Origin: an uncultured Sinobacteraceae bacterium
GTDB lineage: Bacteria; Pseudomonadota; Gammaproteobacteria; Nevskiales; Nevskiaceae
DNA length: 64,000 nucleotides
Assembly: GCA_903822975.1 (NCBI GenBank)
Contig: CAIJRD010000002.1
Span: forward strand, 372,001-436,000
Reading direction: 5' to 3'
The translations under genes were made by a program, and so were the position numbers. Below the pieces are notes generated by a model that was given only the letters and a program-made list of their open reading frames with translations, ran no database searches and was not told where the DNA came from. Position 1 is the stretch's first letter; the number at the start of each line of letters is the position of its first letter. Shown in pieces: positions 40,199 through 49,980 of this stretch.

Positions 40199-41362
40199 AT
40201 GGCGAAAAAATTTTCGACGACTGTAAGAATTGTCGCTCATGCCCTGTCTGTGCGGCTGACGACATTGTCACGTCGTCGCAGGCCGGCCCTGCCCTGTCGC
40301 ATCCTGGTCGCGCACCATCTTTTGCTCGGCGATACCGTGCTGTTGTCGGCATTGCTGGCAAAACTGCGTGCGCGTTTTCCAGCGGCCAAGATCGTGCTGC
40401 TGACGCCGCTGTCGATGGTTCCGCTGTATGCGGGCAAACCTTACGGTGTTGAAGTTTGGCCGTTCAATCCGCGCGACATGCGCACGGTGCGCGCGATGCG
40501 CGCGCAACCGACTTTCGATCTGGCGCTGGTGCCGGGCGACAACCGCCATAGCTGGCTGGCGGCGGCCCTCGGTGCGAAATGGATCGTCGCGCACGGCGGC
40601 GAGCGACGGGGTTACAAGAGTTGGATGGTCGATGAGTTCGTCGATTACCCGACCGAACCGCAAGCGATGGCAGACATCTTCGCCGATCTCATTCCGGGAC
40701 CAGCGGCGGCTCCCTTCCGAATCGCGGATTGGCCAACGCCGTCGTGTCGATCGTTCGACCGCCCTGTTGCGCCCTACGCGGTGCTGCACGTGGGCGCGAG
40801 CACACCATTGAAGCGATGGAATCCCGAGCGCTGGCGCCAGTTGGCCGAGTGGCTGGCGTCGCGCGGCTACGGCGTGGTCTGGAGCGGCGGCAAGAACGAA
40901 GGCAGCATCGTTGCCGAGATCGATCCCGATCGACGCTATCGCAGCTACGCCGAGCAACTCGACCTCGCACAGTTATGGCAGCTGTTTGCCGGCGCATCGA
41001 TTCTGGTTTCGCCGGATACGGGCGTCTCACACCTGGCGCGACTGGTCGGCACGCCGACCGTCACGTTGTTCGGTCCGGGCTCGGCCACATTGTTCGGTCG
41101 AGGACGGTTCTGGCAAGACAGTCCGCGAGTCGATGTCACGATCGAAGATTTCCCCTGCCGCGACCAACAGGAGCAGTTCAGCCGTGTGGTGCCCTGGGTG
41201 CGCCGCTGCGGTCGCAGCATCAGCGAATGTCCAGCGGCGCGCTGCATGCAGGCCATTGCGCCCGACGTGGTAATCGATGCCGTCGAACGCTTACTGGCGC
41301 AGACGGCGCGTGACGGCGCGAATCAACGACTCATGGCCCATGCACGACAGGCATCGACGTGA
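40199..41362 (+). CDS. Glycosyltransferase family 9 (heptosyltransferase-like)
   Basis: 387 residues of GT-B fold. The N-terminal domain begins RILVAHHLLLGDTVLLSALLAKLR, like WaaF/WaaC. The C-terminal ADP-heptose-binding part has VLHVGASTPLKRWNPERW and ILVSPDTGVSHLARLVGTPTVTLFGPG, the family signature with the conserved Asp. Likely an LPS core heptosyltransferase or relative. The stop overlaps the next gene's GTG start. Confidence 0.88.
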   Translation: MAKKFSTTVRIVAHALSVRLTTLSRRRRPALPCRILVAHHLLLGDTVLLSALLAKLRARFPAAKIVLLTPLSMVPLYAGKPYGVEVWPFNPRDMRTVRAMRAQPTFDLALVPGDNRHSWLAAALGAKWIVAHGGERRGYKSWMVDEFVDYPTEPQAMADIFADLIPGPAAAPFRIADWPTPSCRSFDRPVAPYAVLHVGASTPLKRWNPERWRQLAEWLASRGYGVVWSGGKNEGSIVAEIDPDRRYRSYAEQLDLAQLWQLFAGASILVSPDTGVSHLARLVGTPTVTLFGPGSATLFGRGRFWQDSPRVDVTIEDFPCRDQQEQFSRVVPWVRRCGRSISECPAARCMQAIAPDVVIDAVERLLAQTARDGANQRLMAHARQAST

Positions 41363-42426
41363 CGATGCGCTATCGAGCAGTCACGTCGCAGCTTGCAAGC
41401 GACTTGCAGGACGCAAAAAAAATCCTGCTGCTGGAACTCGGCGGGCTTGGCGATCTGGTTCATTCGCTGCCTGCGCTGTGGGCCTTGCGCCAGCAGTTTC
41501 CTCGGGCTGAGCTGCACTGCCTGGTGCAGGCCGGGAATGCCAGCTTGCTGCGCCTGACGCCTTGGATCGACCGGGTGATTCCGTATCAGCGCGGCGGCAA
41601 CGGCAGCCTGCGGCATCATCTAGCCACTGCACTCGCCTTGCGCGCGCGGCATTTCGATCTGGCCGTCGACTTCATGGGTGCGGATTACTCCGCCGCTGTC
41701 GCCGGTATCAGCCGCGCAAGGCGACGACTGATGCGACATCCGGGACCGTCGCGATTTCGAATCGGCTGGCAAGTGTTCAGCACCGATGTAATGGAGTGTT
41801 CGTTCCACCAGGAGCCGATGTATCTGCAGAAACTAAGCTGTCTCGAGCAAGCCGGCGTTGAACGCCCTGCCTCGCTGTGCAGCATCCGCAGGGACCCTTC
41901 GTTTGCAGACAACGGAGTGAGCCCGTCGCGCACGCCCTACCTGCATGTAAGCCCATATACCAAGCTGGCGCGCAAGGAACTGCCGCCGGAACGTATGGCC
42001 GAACTGCTGGTGATGCTGCAGCACAGGTTTCCGCGCCACCAGCTAGTCGTCAGCAGCTCTAACAAGGCACGTGAGCGCGCTCTGCTCGATCGACTTCTCG
42101 CCGTGCTGCCGTTTCGGCCTGCGGCCATCTATCCCGGGACGCTGGACATTCCGGGGCTTTACGCGCTGATCGAAGGCGCCGATCTGCATCTAGGCGGCGA
42201 CAGCGGCGCGATGCATCTGGCCTGGCTCGCCGGCACGCCGTCGGTGGCTTGGTTTCGCGACTTCGGTGCGTTCGGCGAATGGGTGCCACAAGGCTCGCAG
42301 TACGCGATCGTCCGCTCGAGCGATCAACGCACGGATCAGCTGCACGGCATCGATCTCGACCAGGTCGTCGATCAGGCCGAGCGGGTGCGCACACTGCCGC
42401 GAACGCTGCCCGGGAGCTTTCATTGA
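41359..42426 (+). CDS. Glycosyltransferase family 9 (heptosyltransferase-like)
   Basis: 355 residues, paralogue of the upstream gene: ILLLELGGLGDLVHSLPALWALRQQFP at the start, HVSPYTKLARKELPPERMA in the middle, and LHLGGDSGAMHLAWLAGTPSVAWF at the donor site. GTG start overlaps the upstream stop (GTGA) and its own stop overlaps the next TTG start, so three glycosyltransferases are coupled. Probably adds the next core sugar. Confidence 0.88.
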   Translation: MTMRYRAVTSQLASDLQDAKKILLLELGGLGDLVHSLPALWALRQQFPRAELHCLVQAGNASLLRLTPWIDRVIPYQRGGNGSLRHHLATALALRARHFDLAVDFMGADYSAAVAGISRARRRLMRHPGPSRFRIGWQVFSTDVMECSFHQEPMYLQKLSCLEQAGVERPASLCSIRRDPSFADNGVSPSRTPYLHVSPYTKLARKELPPERMAELLVMLQHRFPRHQLVVSSSNKARERALLDRLLAVLPFRPAAIYPGTLDIPGLYALIEGADLHLGGDSGAMHLAWLAGTPSVAWFRDFGAFGEWVPQGSQYAIVRSSDQRTDQLHGIDLDQVVDQAERVRTLPRTLPGSFH

Positions 42427-43595
42427 GCATCGCGGCGGCGCAATCGATCTGCATCTTGATGCACGACTTTTCGGCGGGCGGCACCGAGCGCATCGCGATT
42501 CGCCTGGGCAATCGCTGGGCAGCGTCGGGACGCACGGTGACGATTGTCTGTGGCAGCAGTGCCGGCGTGCTGCGAGAACTGGTTGATCGCGCGGTTACAG
42601 TGATCGAACTGGCCCCCGCGCTGGTGCGCGGGTTGCGGTCGCGGCATCGACTGGGCGTGCGCATGGCGCCGATCGTTGCGCAACTGCATCCCGACATCGT
42701 TTTTATTCCAGGCAACTTCCATATCCCGGTGGTTTCGCCCTTGCTGGCCAACCTGCCCCGACCGTGGCCCAGCATTGTCGTCAAGCTGAGCAACCCGATA
42801 CAGCGCGATAGCCGCAGCACCGTCGGGCAGTGGTTGTTCGAGTCGCGCCTGCGCCAGCGCCTGCGCGACTCCTGCTGCGTCGTGGCGATGGCACCAGTCC
42901 TCGCCGCCGAATTGAGTGCGAGAACCGGTTACCAGCAGGTGATCTCGATCCAGGAACCGATTCTCGACGACGATCTTCCAGCTTGCGCACCAATGCCGCC
43001 ATCCACCGCGCTCGTCGCCGCCGGACGCCTGGTTCCGCAAAAAAACTTCCAACTCGCCATCCGCGCCGTTGCAAAGCTGCGCGATCCTTCGGTGCAGTTG
43101 ACGATTTATGGCGAGGGGCCACAGCGTGCCGAGCTCCGCGCGCTAGCGCTGCAGCTAGGCATTGCCGAGCGGATTCACCTACCCGGCTACGCGCGCGATT
43201 TTCAGTGCAGCGTCCTGCCCAGACATCGCCTCTTCCTGCTCTCGTCGGTGTTCGAGGGCTATCCAGCGGTTGCCGTCGAAGCACTCGCCGCCGGGCTGCC
43301 CGTAATCAGCACGGATTGTTCTTTGGCCATACGCGATATCGTCAGCCGGCCCGAGCTTGGCACCGTACTCGCCCAAGCCGACGCCGAGCAGCTGGCCGCA
43401 GCCATCGACGCGCGATTGAAAATGCCGGGCGCCGATGCTGACTGGATCGCCGCACAAGTTCAGCAGCACCGCATCGGCCCGATCGCGCAGCAATATCTGG
43501 CCTTGTTCGATCGCCTGGCGCTCAGCCGTACCAGTGGGCAGGCGCCGACGACAGCAAGCCCGTCCCTGCACGCTCCGCCGCTAGCGCCAAGCTAG
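42423..43595 (+). CDS. Glycosyltransferase family 4
   Basis: 390 residues, GT-B fold. The N-terminal glycine-rich loop is SAGGTERIAIRLGNRW; the C-terminal donor site shows VAAGRLVPQKNFQLAIRA, YGEGPQRAELRAL, and the E(x7)E region SSVFEGYPAVAVEALAAGLPVI. I took the TTG at 42423, which overlaps the previous stop; upstream residues of the open frame belong to the GT9 region. It ends overlapping the convergent deacetylase by 15 bp. Confidence 0.85.
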   Translation: MSIAAAQSICILMHDFSAGGTERIAIRLGNRWAASGRTVTIVCGSSAGVLRELVDRAVTVIELAPALVRGLRSRHRLGVRMAPIVAQLHPDIVFIPGNFHIPVVSPLLANLPRPWPSIVVKLSNPIQRDSRSTVGQWLFESRLRQRLRDSCCVVAMAPVLAAELSARTGYQQVISIQEPILDDDLPACAPMPPSTALVAAGRLVPQKNFQLAIRAVAKLRDPSVQLTIYGEGPQRAELRALALQLGIAERIHLPGYARDFQCSVLPRHRLFLLSSVFEGYPAVAVEALAAGLPVISTDCSLAIRDIVSRPELGTVLAQADAEQLAAAIDARLKMPGADADWIAAQVQQHRIGPIAQQYLALFDRLALSRTSGQAPTTASPSLHAPPLAPS

Positions 43596-44342
43596 CGTGC
43601 GCGCCAGAAAAATCAGCGAACTCTTGCGCCCGCTGTTACCCAGGCGAGGCAGTGTCAGCAGATCACTCCCGGGTGCGGCAACGGCGCGGCGCGTGGTCAG
43701 TGCGCTGAGGTAGCCGCATTCGGTGGCCAGCCTGCGGCATTCCGCGTCGTGATCGCCAAACGGGTAGCAGAAGTGATCGATTGCAATGCCCAGCAGATCT
43801 TCCAGCTGCGCACGCGAGTCGAACAGCTCGCGTCGCTTCTCGGCCGAGGACAACCGGGTCAGACGCGGATGCGAAACACTGTGCGAACCAACATGCATGC
43901 CCGCGGCGAGCCAATCTCGAATCTCGGCTGCGTTCATCAAGGGCTTCTCGATGCCCAACAGTGCTGAATCCCAGCGGTTGTGGCTGCCGATGGCGCTACT
44001 AACCAGATAGCAGCTTGCGCTGAAGCCGAACTCCAGCAAGATCGGCAAGGCGTTGCGCAGATTGTCGAGATAGCCATCGTCGAAGCTCAGAATGGCGACT
44101 TTGCCGTGCTTTTCGCCACGCAAAAACGGCAAGCCTTCAGCGATCGAAACCCCGCGATAACCGCGCCAGCACAACAGCTGCAGATGCCGGCGGAACTGCG
44201 CAGGCGTCAGGTAAAGTCCTGGGTGCGAGACGCCACGCGGCCGCGCAGCGACGTTGTGATACATCAGGATCGGAATCGAGTGCTGCGACGACTTGCCAGT
44301 GCCATTCGCAAGCTGCGGACGGGCCTCCGGTAGCGCGTCCAT
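43581..44342 (-). CDS. Polysaccharide deacetylase (carbohydrate esterase 4)
   Basis: 253 residues with a NodB homology domain: SFDDGYLDN (catalytic base Asp and metal Asp), HVGSHSVSHPRLTRL (metal His pair) and FCYPFGDHD. No signal peptide is evident, so it acts in the cytoplasm or is released by another route. It probably removes N- or O-acetyl groups from a surface glycan made by neighbouring transferases. The start follows the upstream glycosyltransferase stop at once. Confidence 0.88.
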   Translation of the reverse strand: MDALPEARPQLANGTGKSSQHSIPILMYHNVAARPRGVSHPGLYLTPAQFRRHLQLLCWRGYRGVSIAEGLPFLRGEKHGKVAILSFDDGYLDNLRNALPILLEFGFSASCYLVSSAIGSHNRWDSALLGIEKPLMNAAEIRDWLAAGMHVGSHSVSHPRLTRLSSAEKRRELFDSRAQLEDLLGIAIDHFCYPFGDHDAECRRLATECGYLSALTTRRAVAAPGSDLLTLPRLGNSGRKSSLIFLARTLAWR

Positions 44343-44344
44343 CG

Positions 44345-45520
44345 TTACTTTCTGCTTACCTGGCCGACGCGCTGCGCCGATTCGACCGGCACGAACGGTG
44401 AGCGTCGATGGGCGATCGTGGCGTTTTGGTCAACTGAAAATTCGGTTTCCAGTCGCTCGATGATCGAATGGCCGGCCGTATCCAAGGCTGCTGCAGGAAA
44501 TCGTTCCAGTACGCGCATTCGGCCTGCACGTCCCAGAGCCGCTGCGCGCGTGCGATCGTTCGCAAGTGTGCGAATCGCGCGCGCCAGACCATCCAAGTCC
44601 CCGACTTCGCACAGCCAGCCGGTTTCACCGTTGACCACGCTGTTGGCGATTTCGCCTACTGCCGAGGCGACGACCGGCAGGCCCGCCTGCATGGCTTCAT
44701 GTGCCGCGATACACAAACCTTCCTTGCGCGACGGCTGGATGTACGCATTCAGGCCAGCCAAAAACTCGGCGGTGCGATCGGTGAATCCGGGAAAGTGGAC
44801 ATTGGTCAGGTCGAGCTCGCGCGTGAGTGCTTCGAGGCGATCACGTTCGGGCCCTTCGCCGGCGATCACGAATTCGATCGAGCGCGACAACTGCGTATCT
44901 TGATCGCGCAGCTTCGCGGCGAGATACAGCACCTGCTCGTAACATTTGTCCGGATGCAGACGACCGAGACTGCCGATACGGAATTTCGCGGATGTCAATT
45001 GCGTATTGGCCTGTGGCTTCGACGGACTTGCGGCAAACAAGGGCCAGACTTCGATTTGACTGGCGGCGATGCCCACCTGTCGCTGCAGAAACGATTTTAC
45101 AGCGGCTGAATCGGCAACCCACCGATGCGTCAACGGATGCGTTCGCCGCAAGATCGCACGGTTGCCGGGCTTCAGGAAGGCACTGTGCTGCCAGCTGACG
45201 ACCGGGATATTCAGTCGGCTGCCGAGAACCTGGCCAAACACGGTGGCGCGCGTCAGCGAAGTCCAGATCAGATCGGGTGTGTTGTGGCGCAGGTCGCGCA
45301 TCAGGCGAATCGCTGATCGCAGATAATCGAACGGCCCCGAGCCGATGATGCGGTATGGAATCCCCGCATTTTCGAGGTGCTTGCCGGCCCGGCCATCCTG
45401 GCGCATCAGCGCCACGACATCGACCTCATGGCCGCGACTGCGCATGATCCGGATAACATCGGTCATCGGAAAAGCAGCACCGCCGCCATTCAAGCCGTTT
45501 ATCAGATAACAGATCCGCAT
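44345..45520 (-). CDS. Glycosyltransferase family 4
   Basis: 391 residues, GT-B fold beginning MRICYLINGLNGGGAAFPM; donor-site motifs SLGRLHPDKCYEQVLYLA, IAGEGPERDRLEAL and PSRKEGLCIAAHEAMQAGLPVVAS, which carries the Glu pair of the family. The ATG at 45520 starts the conserved strand; a TTG at 45544 is also open. It pairs with the downstream deacetylase gene (2-bp gap) and is divergent from the ABC exporter. Confidence 0.87.
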   Translation of the reverse strand: MRICYLINGLNGGGAAFPMTDVIRIMRSRGHEVDVVALMRQDGRAGKHLENAGIPYRIIGSGPFDYLRSAIRLMRDLRHNTPDLIWTSLTRATVFGQVLGSRLNIPVVSWQHSAFLKPGNRAILRRTHPLTHRWVADSAAVKSFLQRQVGIAASQIEVWPLFAASPSKPQANTQLTSAKFRIGSLGRLHPDKCYEQVLYLAAKLRDQDTQLSRSIEFVIAGEGPERDRLEALTRELDLTNVHFPGFTDRTAEFLAGLNAYIQPSRKEGLCIAAHEAMQAGLPVVASAVGEIANSVVNGETGWLCEVGDLDGLARAIRTLANDRTRAAALGRAGRMRVLERFPAAALDTAGHSIIERLETEFSVDQNATIAHRRSPFVPVESAQRVGQVSRK

Positions 45521-45636
45521 ATGATTCAGTTTCCAGCCGCCCAATCCGACCAGACATACGGTCGTGGCGTAAGCTAATTAACGAATCTGTCATTTCGCTT
45601 AGCGTTTCGTAGCAATTACTCCTTGATCTGAAATCA

Positions 45637-47451
45637 ATGCCTGCCACTTCCCCCGGCCGCGCGGCTGTCATCGTCGGCAGACCCATCTGGCAAATTGCCG
45701 CGGCCATTCCGCTGCGTCGCAATCTTCTGGTTTTGACCTGTCTGGTATTCGCGGGCGTTGCCGAAGGCATCGGCATCGCAACCTTACTGCCGCTGATTGC
45801 CGTACTCGGCGACACCGGCTCGAAGAGCAATCACCTGAGCCAGCTGATTCTGAGCGTGCTCGACCGTTTGCATATTCCGCATCAACCCATCGCCCTGCTC
45901 AGCATCATCGGCGGCGGCTTGTTGTTGAAGGCCGTGTTGTCGCTGGTGGCGCTGCGGCAGGTCGGGCGCGCGGTTGCCGATGTCGGCGCCAACATGCGGC
46001 TCGGCTTGATCGACGCGCTGCTGAAGGCGCAATGGGGCTTCTTCGTACGGCAACCGGTGGGCCGTTTTTCAAGCGCGCTCGGCGAGGAAGCGTCGCGCGC
46101 GGCCGAAGCTTACAACGCGGTGACGTACATGCTCGCGCTGATCGTCCAGGCGATCATTTACATCCTGATTGCGGCGATCGCGGCCTGGCAGTTGGCCCTG
46201 CTGTCGGCGCTGGTCAGCTTTGTGATGATCGGCTCGCTGAATCGCTTGCTGTTGGTGTCCAAGCGTAACGGCAAGATTCAGGGCGAACGCTTGCGCACCA
46301 TGCTGTCACGCCTGACCGACGTCCTCGTCGGCATCAAGCCGATGAAGGCGATGGCGCGCCAGGCACGATTCAACGTGCTGTTTCTGGAAGATCTCAAGGT
46401 CATCAAAAACGCCGCAAGACGTGCGGTCTTCAGCCACCACACCAATCGCACGCTGCAGGAACCGATTCTGGCGCTGTGCCTGACGCTGGGAATATTCATG
46501 GCGCTGGAGGTGTTTCACCTGCAAGTTGGTGAAGTGATGGTGATGAGCCTGTTGCTGGCCAAGACCGTATCGATCGTTGGCAAGGCGCAGCAGGAATTGC
46601 AGAACGTTTATGCCGCGGAAGGCGGTTACTGGGCGGTGCACGACACCATTGTGGAAGCGCAGGCACACGTGGAAGCAGTCGGCGGTGCGCAAGGCGTGCC
46701 GACCTTCGAGCGCGATGTGCAATTCAAGAACATCAGTTTCGATTTCGGCGATCGCCGAATCCTTTCCGAGGTGTCGTTCGACTTCAAGGCCGGCGAGATC
46801 GTTGCGCTGACGGGAACCTCCGGCGCGGGCAAGACCACGCTGGTCGATCTGCTGCTCGGTCTGCATCTGCCGAAATCGGGCGACATTCTGATCGATGGCG
46901 TGTCGCTCTCCGAGATCGACGTGACGCGTTGGCGCGCGCTCACCGGTTACGTGCCGCAGGAGTTGATGTTGTTCCACGACTCGATCGCCACCAATGTGAC
47001 GCTCGGCGAAGATCGCTTCAGTCGCGAAGACGTCGAGTACGCACTGCAAGCCTCCGGCGCCTGGACATTTGTAAGCGAGTTGCCGCAGGGCATGGATACG
47101 ATCGTCGGCGAGCGCGGCACCCTGCTCTCCGGAGGCCAGCGACAACGTATCGCGATGGCGCGTGCGCTGGTTCATCGACCGCGATTGCTGATTCTCGACG
47201 AAGCCACCAGCGCGCTGGACCCGGTTACCGAGGCGCTGATCGTGCGAAACGTCTGCGCGCTGGCGCGCGATCGTGGCATTGCTGTGCTGTCGATTTCGCA
47301 CCACCGCGCCTGGATCACCGCCGCCGACCGCGTGCTGCAGCTGGATCGCGGCCACCTGACGATCGAGCGCAACGAGGCCTCGCCAACGGTTGTCAGCCTG
47401 CTCGATCGTCAGGTCAAGCACGACAGCTCCGAAGGGCCGCGTCGAGGCTGA
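45637..47451 (+). CDS. ABC exporter, fused permease and ATPase (MsbA-like)
   Basis: 604 residues. Six membrane helices (about 25-325) are followed by a nucleotide-binding domain: Walker A GTSGAGKTT, Q-loop VPQELML, signature LLSGGQRQRIAMARAL, Walker B LLILDEATSALD and switch His in SISHHRAW. Half-transporter layout like MsbA or PglK-type flippases. Next to glycosyltransferases, it most likely flips a lipid-linked sugar across the inner membrane. Confidence 0.88.
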   Translation: MPATSPGRAAVIVGRPIWQIAAAIPLRRNLLVLTCLVFAGVAEGIGIATLLPLIAVLGDTGSKSNHLSQLILSVLDRLHIPHQPIALLSIIGGGLLLKAVLSLVALRQVGRAVADVGANMRLGLIDALLKAQWGFFVRQPVGRFSSALGEEASRAAEAYNAVTYMLALIVQAIIYILIAAIAAWQLALLSALVSFVMIGSLNRLLLVSKRNGKIQGERLRTMLSRLTDVLVGIKPMKAMARQARFNVLFLEDLKVIKNAARRAVFSHHTNRTLQEPILALCLTLGIFMALEVFHLQVGEVMVMSLLLAKTVSIVGKAQQELQNVYAAEGGYWAVHDTIVEAQAHVEAVGGAQGVPTFERDVQFKNISFDFGDRRILSEVSFDFKAGEIVALTGTSGAGKTTLVDLLLGLHLPKSGDILIDGVSLSEIDVTRWRALTGYVPQELMLFHDSIATNVTLGEDRFSREDVEYALQASGAWTFVSELPQGMDTIVGERGTLLSGGQRQRIAMARALVHRPRLLILDEATSALDPVTEALIVRNVCALARDRGIAVLSISHHRAWITAADRVLQLDRGHLTIERNEASPTVVSLLDRQVKHDSSEGPRRG

Positions 47452-47579
47452 AGATCGGGACTGTACGGCTGAGTTGGCGTTGGCCGTCGTGTGCCGGTCG
47501 TACACGTCGGCCGCGCGCCGGTCAGGCGCCGCTGTCGGCGAGCCCGACGCGGACCCATTCGATCGCGGGCAACAAAAAA

Positions 47580-47606
47580 GGCCGAAGCGTCGTCTTCGCT
47601 TCGGCC
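47580..47606 (-). terminator. Original tRNA-Lys terminator, displaced by the integrated element
   Basis: Perfect 10-bp stem GGCCGAAGCG/CGCTTCGGCC with loop TCGTCTT. A run of A residues at 47574-47579 becomes the U-tract on the minus strand. It matches, except for one loop base, the hairpin at 62152-62178 that now follows the intact tRNA-Lys, showing that the tRNA 3' half and its terminator were separated by the insertion. Confidence 0.85.
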
Positions 47607-47633
47607 CGTTCTATTCTGTATTGACGCGATGCA

Positions 47634-47684
47634 TCTAATGGTGGGCTGTCCCAGACTCGAACTGGGAACCTACTGATTAAGAGT
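47634..47684. repeat. attL: 51-bp core repeat
   Basis: Identical to 62208-62258. It comprises 5 bp of trailer plus the last 46 nt of tRNA-Lys (CCA end to anticodon arm), so this copy is a non-functional tRNA remnant; beyond 47684 the match to tRNA stops. Confidence 0.93.
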
Positions 47685-47827
47685 TTCCGAATACGGCGAT
47701 TCTGCCATCCCATGTTCTCCGTGTCCGGCTAAATATCCGGGCAACTAGTGCCGTAAACACTAGCATTATGCTTGCGCACCGACTGACTGTGTGCGACATT
47801 CGATACACAACCCATACAGATAAGTGC

Positions 47828-47846
47828 CCGGACACGAGCCGGACAC
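47828..47846. repeat. Integrase arm-type site candidates, left
   Basis: CCGGACAC is repeated at 47828-47835 and 47839-47846 (11-bp period). The same spacing occurs near the right end (62124 and 62135). Placement between att core and integrase start fits arm-binding sites for the tyrosine recombinase. Confidence 0.6.
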
Positions 47847-47868
47847 AAGATGGGTCTTGGAGTCGCAC

Positions 47869-49122
47869 ATGAAGCAGAAGCTAGACGACAGGAAAGTTAA
47901 AGCCCTCCCCCTTCCCGCCACAGGAAGCAAGATCCATTACGACTCGACCCTGGTCGGGTTTGGCGTCCGCGTTACTGCTGGAGGGTCTAGAGCGTTTGTC
48001 CTGAACTACTTCGTCAACGGCCGCGAACGCAGATACACAATTGGCCAATATCCAGCTTGGAGCGTAGCTAAGGCGCGCGAGGGCGCCGCCAAGCTGCGAA
48101 TGGCGATCGATACCGGCACTGATCCTCAGGCCGAGAAGGAAAAGTCTCTAAGTGATCCGACCGTGGAAGAACTGTCGGCGCACTTTATGAGCGACCACGT
48201 TAAGCAGAAGAACCGAGCTAGCACTGCAGAGCTATATCGCCTGACCTTGGAGAGCTACATCAAGCCACGGATCGGCAAGTTGAAGGTCGACGCGGTTAAG
48301 TTTCAGGACGTCGCACGTGTTCATGCCGAGGTCACGCGCGATAACGGGCCCTACGCGGCCAATCGCGCCGTCGCCGTCATGTCGCGCATGTTCAGTTTGG
48401 CAATCCGATGGGGCTACCGGCCGGACAACCCAGCCCGAGGGATAGAGCGCAATCAAGAGGTAAAACGCGAACGTTTCCTGACGCCGGAGGAATTAGCTAG
48501 GCTTGCCCTCGCCCTTCGTACCTACCCCGACGAAGCCATAAACGAAGGCGGATTGCGCCAAGATCAAATCAAGCGCATTCGTTTGGTCCGTCTTCAATCC
48601 TGCAACGTCATCCGGTTTGCACTCCTGACGGGCGCCCGAATCGGCGAGGTGCTATCGGCAACCTGGGATCAATTCGATCGCGAGATCGGCGTATGGACAA
48701 AGCCGGCAGCTAATACCAAGCAAAAGAAAAAGCACCGAGTCCCGCTCAGTTCGCCTGCCATGGAGCTGATCGAGGAAATCAAGGCGCTCCAGGCAAGCGA
48801 CGAGCACTATCTCTTTCCGGGTTCCAAGCCCAACACTCACCAAGTGGAATGCAAGAGTGCTTGGGCAAAGCTCTGCAAGCTCGCAGCCCTAGAGGGCGTT
48901 CGAATCCACGATTTGCGACACAGCTACGCTTCGCAGCTAGCAAGTGCCGGGCTCTCGCTGCCGATCATCGGCGCACTACTGGGCCACACGCAGGCCTCGA
49001 CAACCCAGCGATACGCACATCTGCTAGACGACCCTCTGCGCGCCGCCACTGAGCGTGTGGGCGCCCTATACAAGCATGCGCAGACTGGCGCTAAGAAGGC
49101 GCCGCTTCGGAGCGTCAAGTGA
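47869..49122 (+). CDS. int: Tyrosine-type integrase
   Basis: 417 residues, P4/tRNA-type integrase. N-terminal DUF4102-like arm-binding region (about 1-95: LPLPATGSKIHYDSTLVGFGVRV, IGQYPAWSVAKAREGA), core-binding domain (100-195), and catalytic domain with Arg257 (GARIGE), His347-Arg350 (HDLRHSYAS), His373 (LLGHTQAST) and Tyr382 (QRYAH). All catalytic residues are intact, so the element may still be mobile. The ATG at 47869 gives the family N-terminus. It lies next to attL and overlaps the next gene by 4 bp. Confidence 0.95.
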   Translation: MKQKLDDRKVKALPLPATGSKIHYDSTLVGFGVRVTAGGSRAFVLNYFVNGRERRYTIGQYPAWSVAKAREGAAKLRMAIDTGTDPQAEKEKSLSDPTVEELSAHFMSDHVKQKNRASTAELYRLTLESYIKPRIGKLKVDAVKFQDVARVHAEVTRDNGPYAANRAVAVMSRMFSLAIRWGYRPDNPARGIERNQEVKRERFLTPEELARLALALRTYPDEAINEGGLRQDQIKRIRLVRLQSCNVIRFALLTGARIGEVLSATWDQFDREIGVWTKPAANTKQKKKHRVPLSSPAMELIEEIKALQASDEHYLFPGSKPNTHQVECKSAWAKLCKLAALEGVRIHDLRHSYASQLASAGLSLPIIGALLGHTQASTTQRYAHLLDDPLRAATERVGALYKHAQTGAKKAPLRSVK

Positions 49123-49877
49123 GCGCCAAAAAAGGCGTCGGTTTGATGTTGGACGAGGCGTATGCCCTTTCCAGAAGTGCTGCGGATGTCGCTAAAAATG
49201 GTGGCCATCATGCGCCACCGCTGTCATGGGATGCGGAAGATGCTCGACTGCTGAAATATCTGACCACCAGCGATGAAATGTCTCCAGCTTGGCGCGACAT
49301 GGAAGCCGAGGCTATGCAGCGATCGTTTGATCGTCGAAGCGTGACTCGCCAGCTGCTGCAGACGTGCTCACGTAGTCACTCGGGCTTTAGAGCTCGAACC
49401 GTGAGGTCGCCCAGTGATCATGAGGAACACTACGTAGCAATCAGCAATCTCGTTGGCGGATTAAAAAAGAAACTTCGAGCGGATCCCGACCTGAGGTCTT
49501 TTCATCATCCGATGCAGGCTAGTTGTTTCAGCGGGTCTCGCCTGTTCGATGCCTTCGAAACGCTTTACAAGCGGGAGTCTGGCGCAATGCCCAGCCCTCT
49601 TTATGCTGGCGCAGCCTTCGACGCAGCTTGGGCAGTGAGTCCGACTGTTGAGCAAATATTGGACGAAATCGAAAATCGCGCCACAAAACTTGCAAAGGCA
49701 GGCCCTCTCGTCAAAAAGAGCAAGTCACGTTCTCGCGCTGCCCCAATTGCGTTCTTTGAACAACAGCTCGCGGCAGATCTAAAGTTCTTTTACGGAAAGC
49801 CAATGCGCGCAGTGCTAGCGTCCTTTACCGACGCATATCAAACCTTCCTTAGCGATTCCGCTAACACAAACTATTAG
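49119..49877 (+). CDS. Element-borne protein of unknown function
   Basis: 252 residues; GTG start overlaps the integrase stop (GTGA). Helical and charged, with no TM segment or signal peptide. A basic patch near 210 (KKSKSRSRAA) and a His pair (SDHEEHYVA) are visible, but no domain is recognised. Coupling to integrase suggests an early function such as integration control or regulation (inference only). Confidence 0.65.
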   Translation: MSAKKGVGLMLDEAYALSRSAADVAKNGGHHAPPLSWDAEDARLLKYLTTSDEMSPAWRDMEAEAMQRSFDRRSVTRQLLQTCSRSHSGFRARTVRSPSDHEEHYVAISNLVGGLKKKLRADPDLRSFHHPMQASCFSGSRLFDAFETLYKRESGAMPSPLYAGAAFDAAWAVSPTVEQILDEIENRATKLAKAGPLVKKSKSRSRAAPIAFFEQQLAADLKFFYGKPMRAVLASFTDAYQTFLSDSANTNY

Positions 49878-49980
49878 AACTGCGCAAGCCGAAAACCACG
49901 CGAAGTGGTTGCGGATTTCAGATTCGACGTTAGACGACATTCACACAATCTGGGCGCACCTCAACTACAGCAGGTGCGTC

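Larger units (their letters stand above)
47452..47868. other. Left junction region between the ABC exporter gene and integrase
   Basis: No gene. It holds the displaced terminator, the attL core with a tRNA-Lys 3' remnant (47639-47684), and arm-type repeats before the integrase: GTGTCCGG inverted at 47721-47728 and the direct copies at 47828-47846. Confidence 0.8.

Noticed and set aside
47639..47684. Second tRNA-Lys gene
   Set aside because: Only the 3' 46 nt are present; the D arm and 5' acceptor strand are missing, so it is an att remnant.
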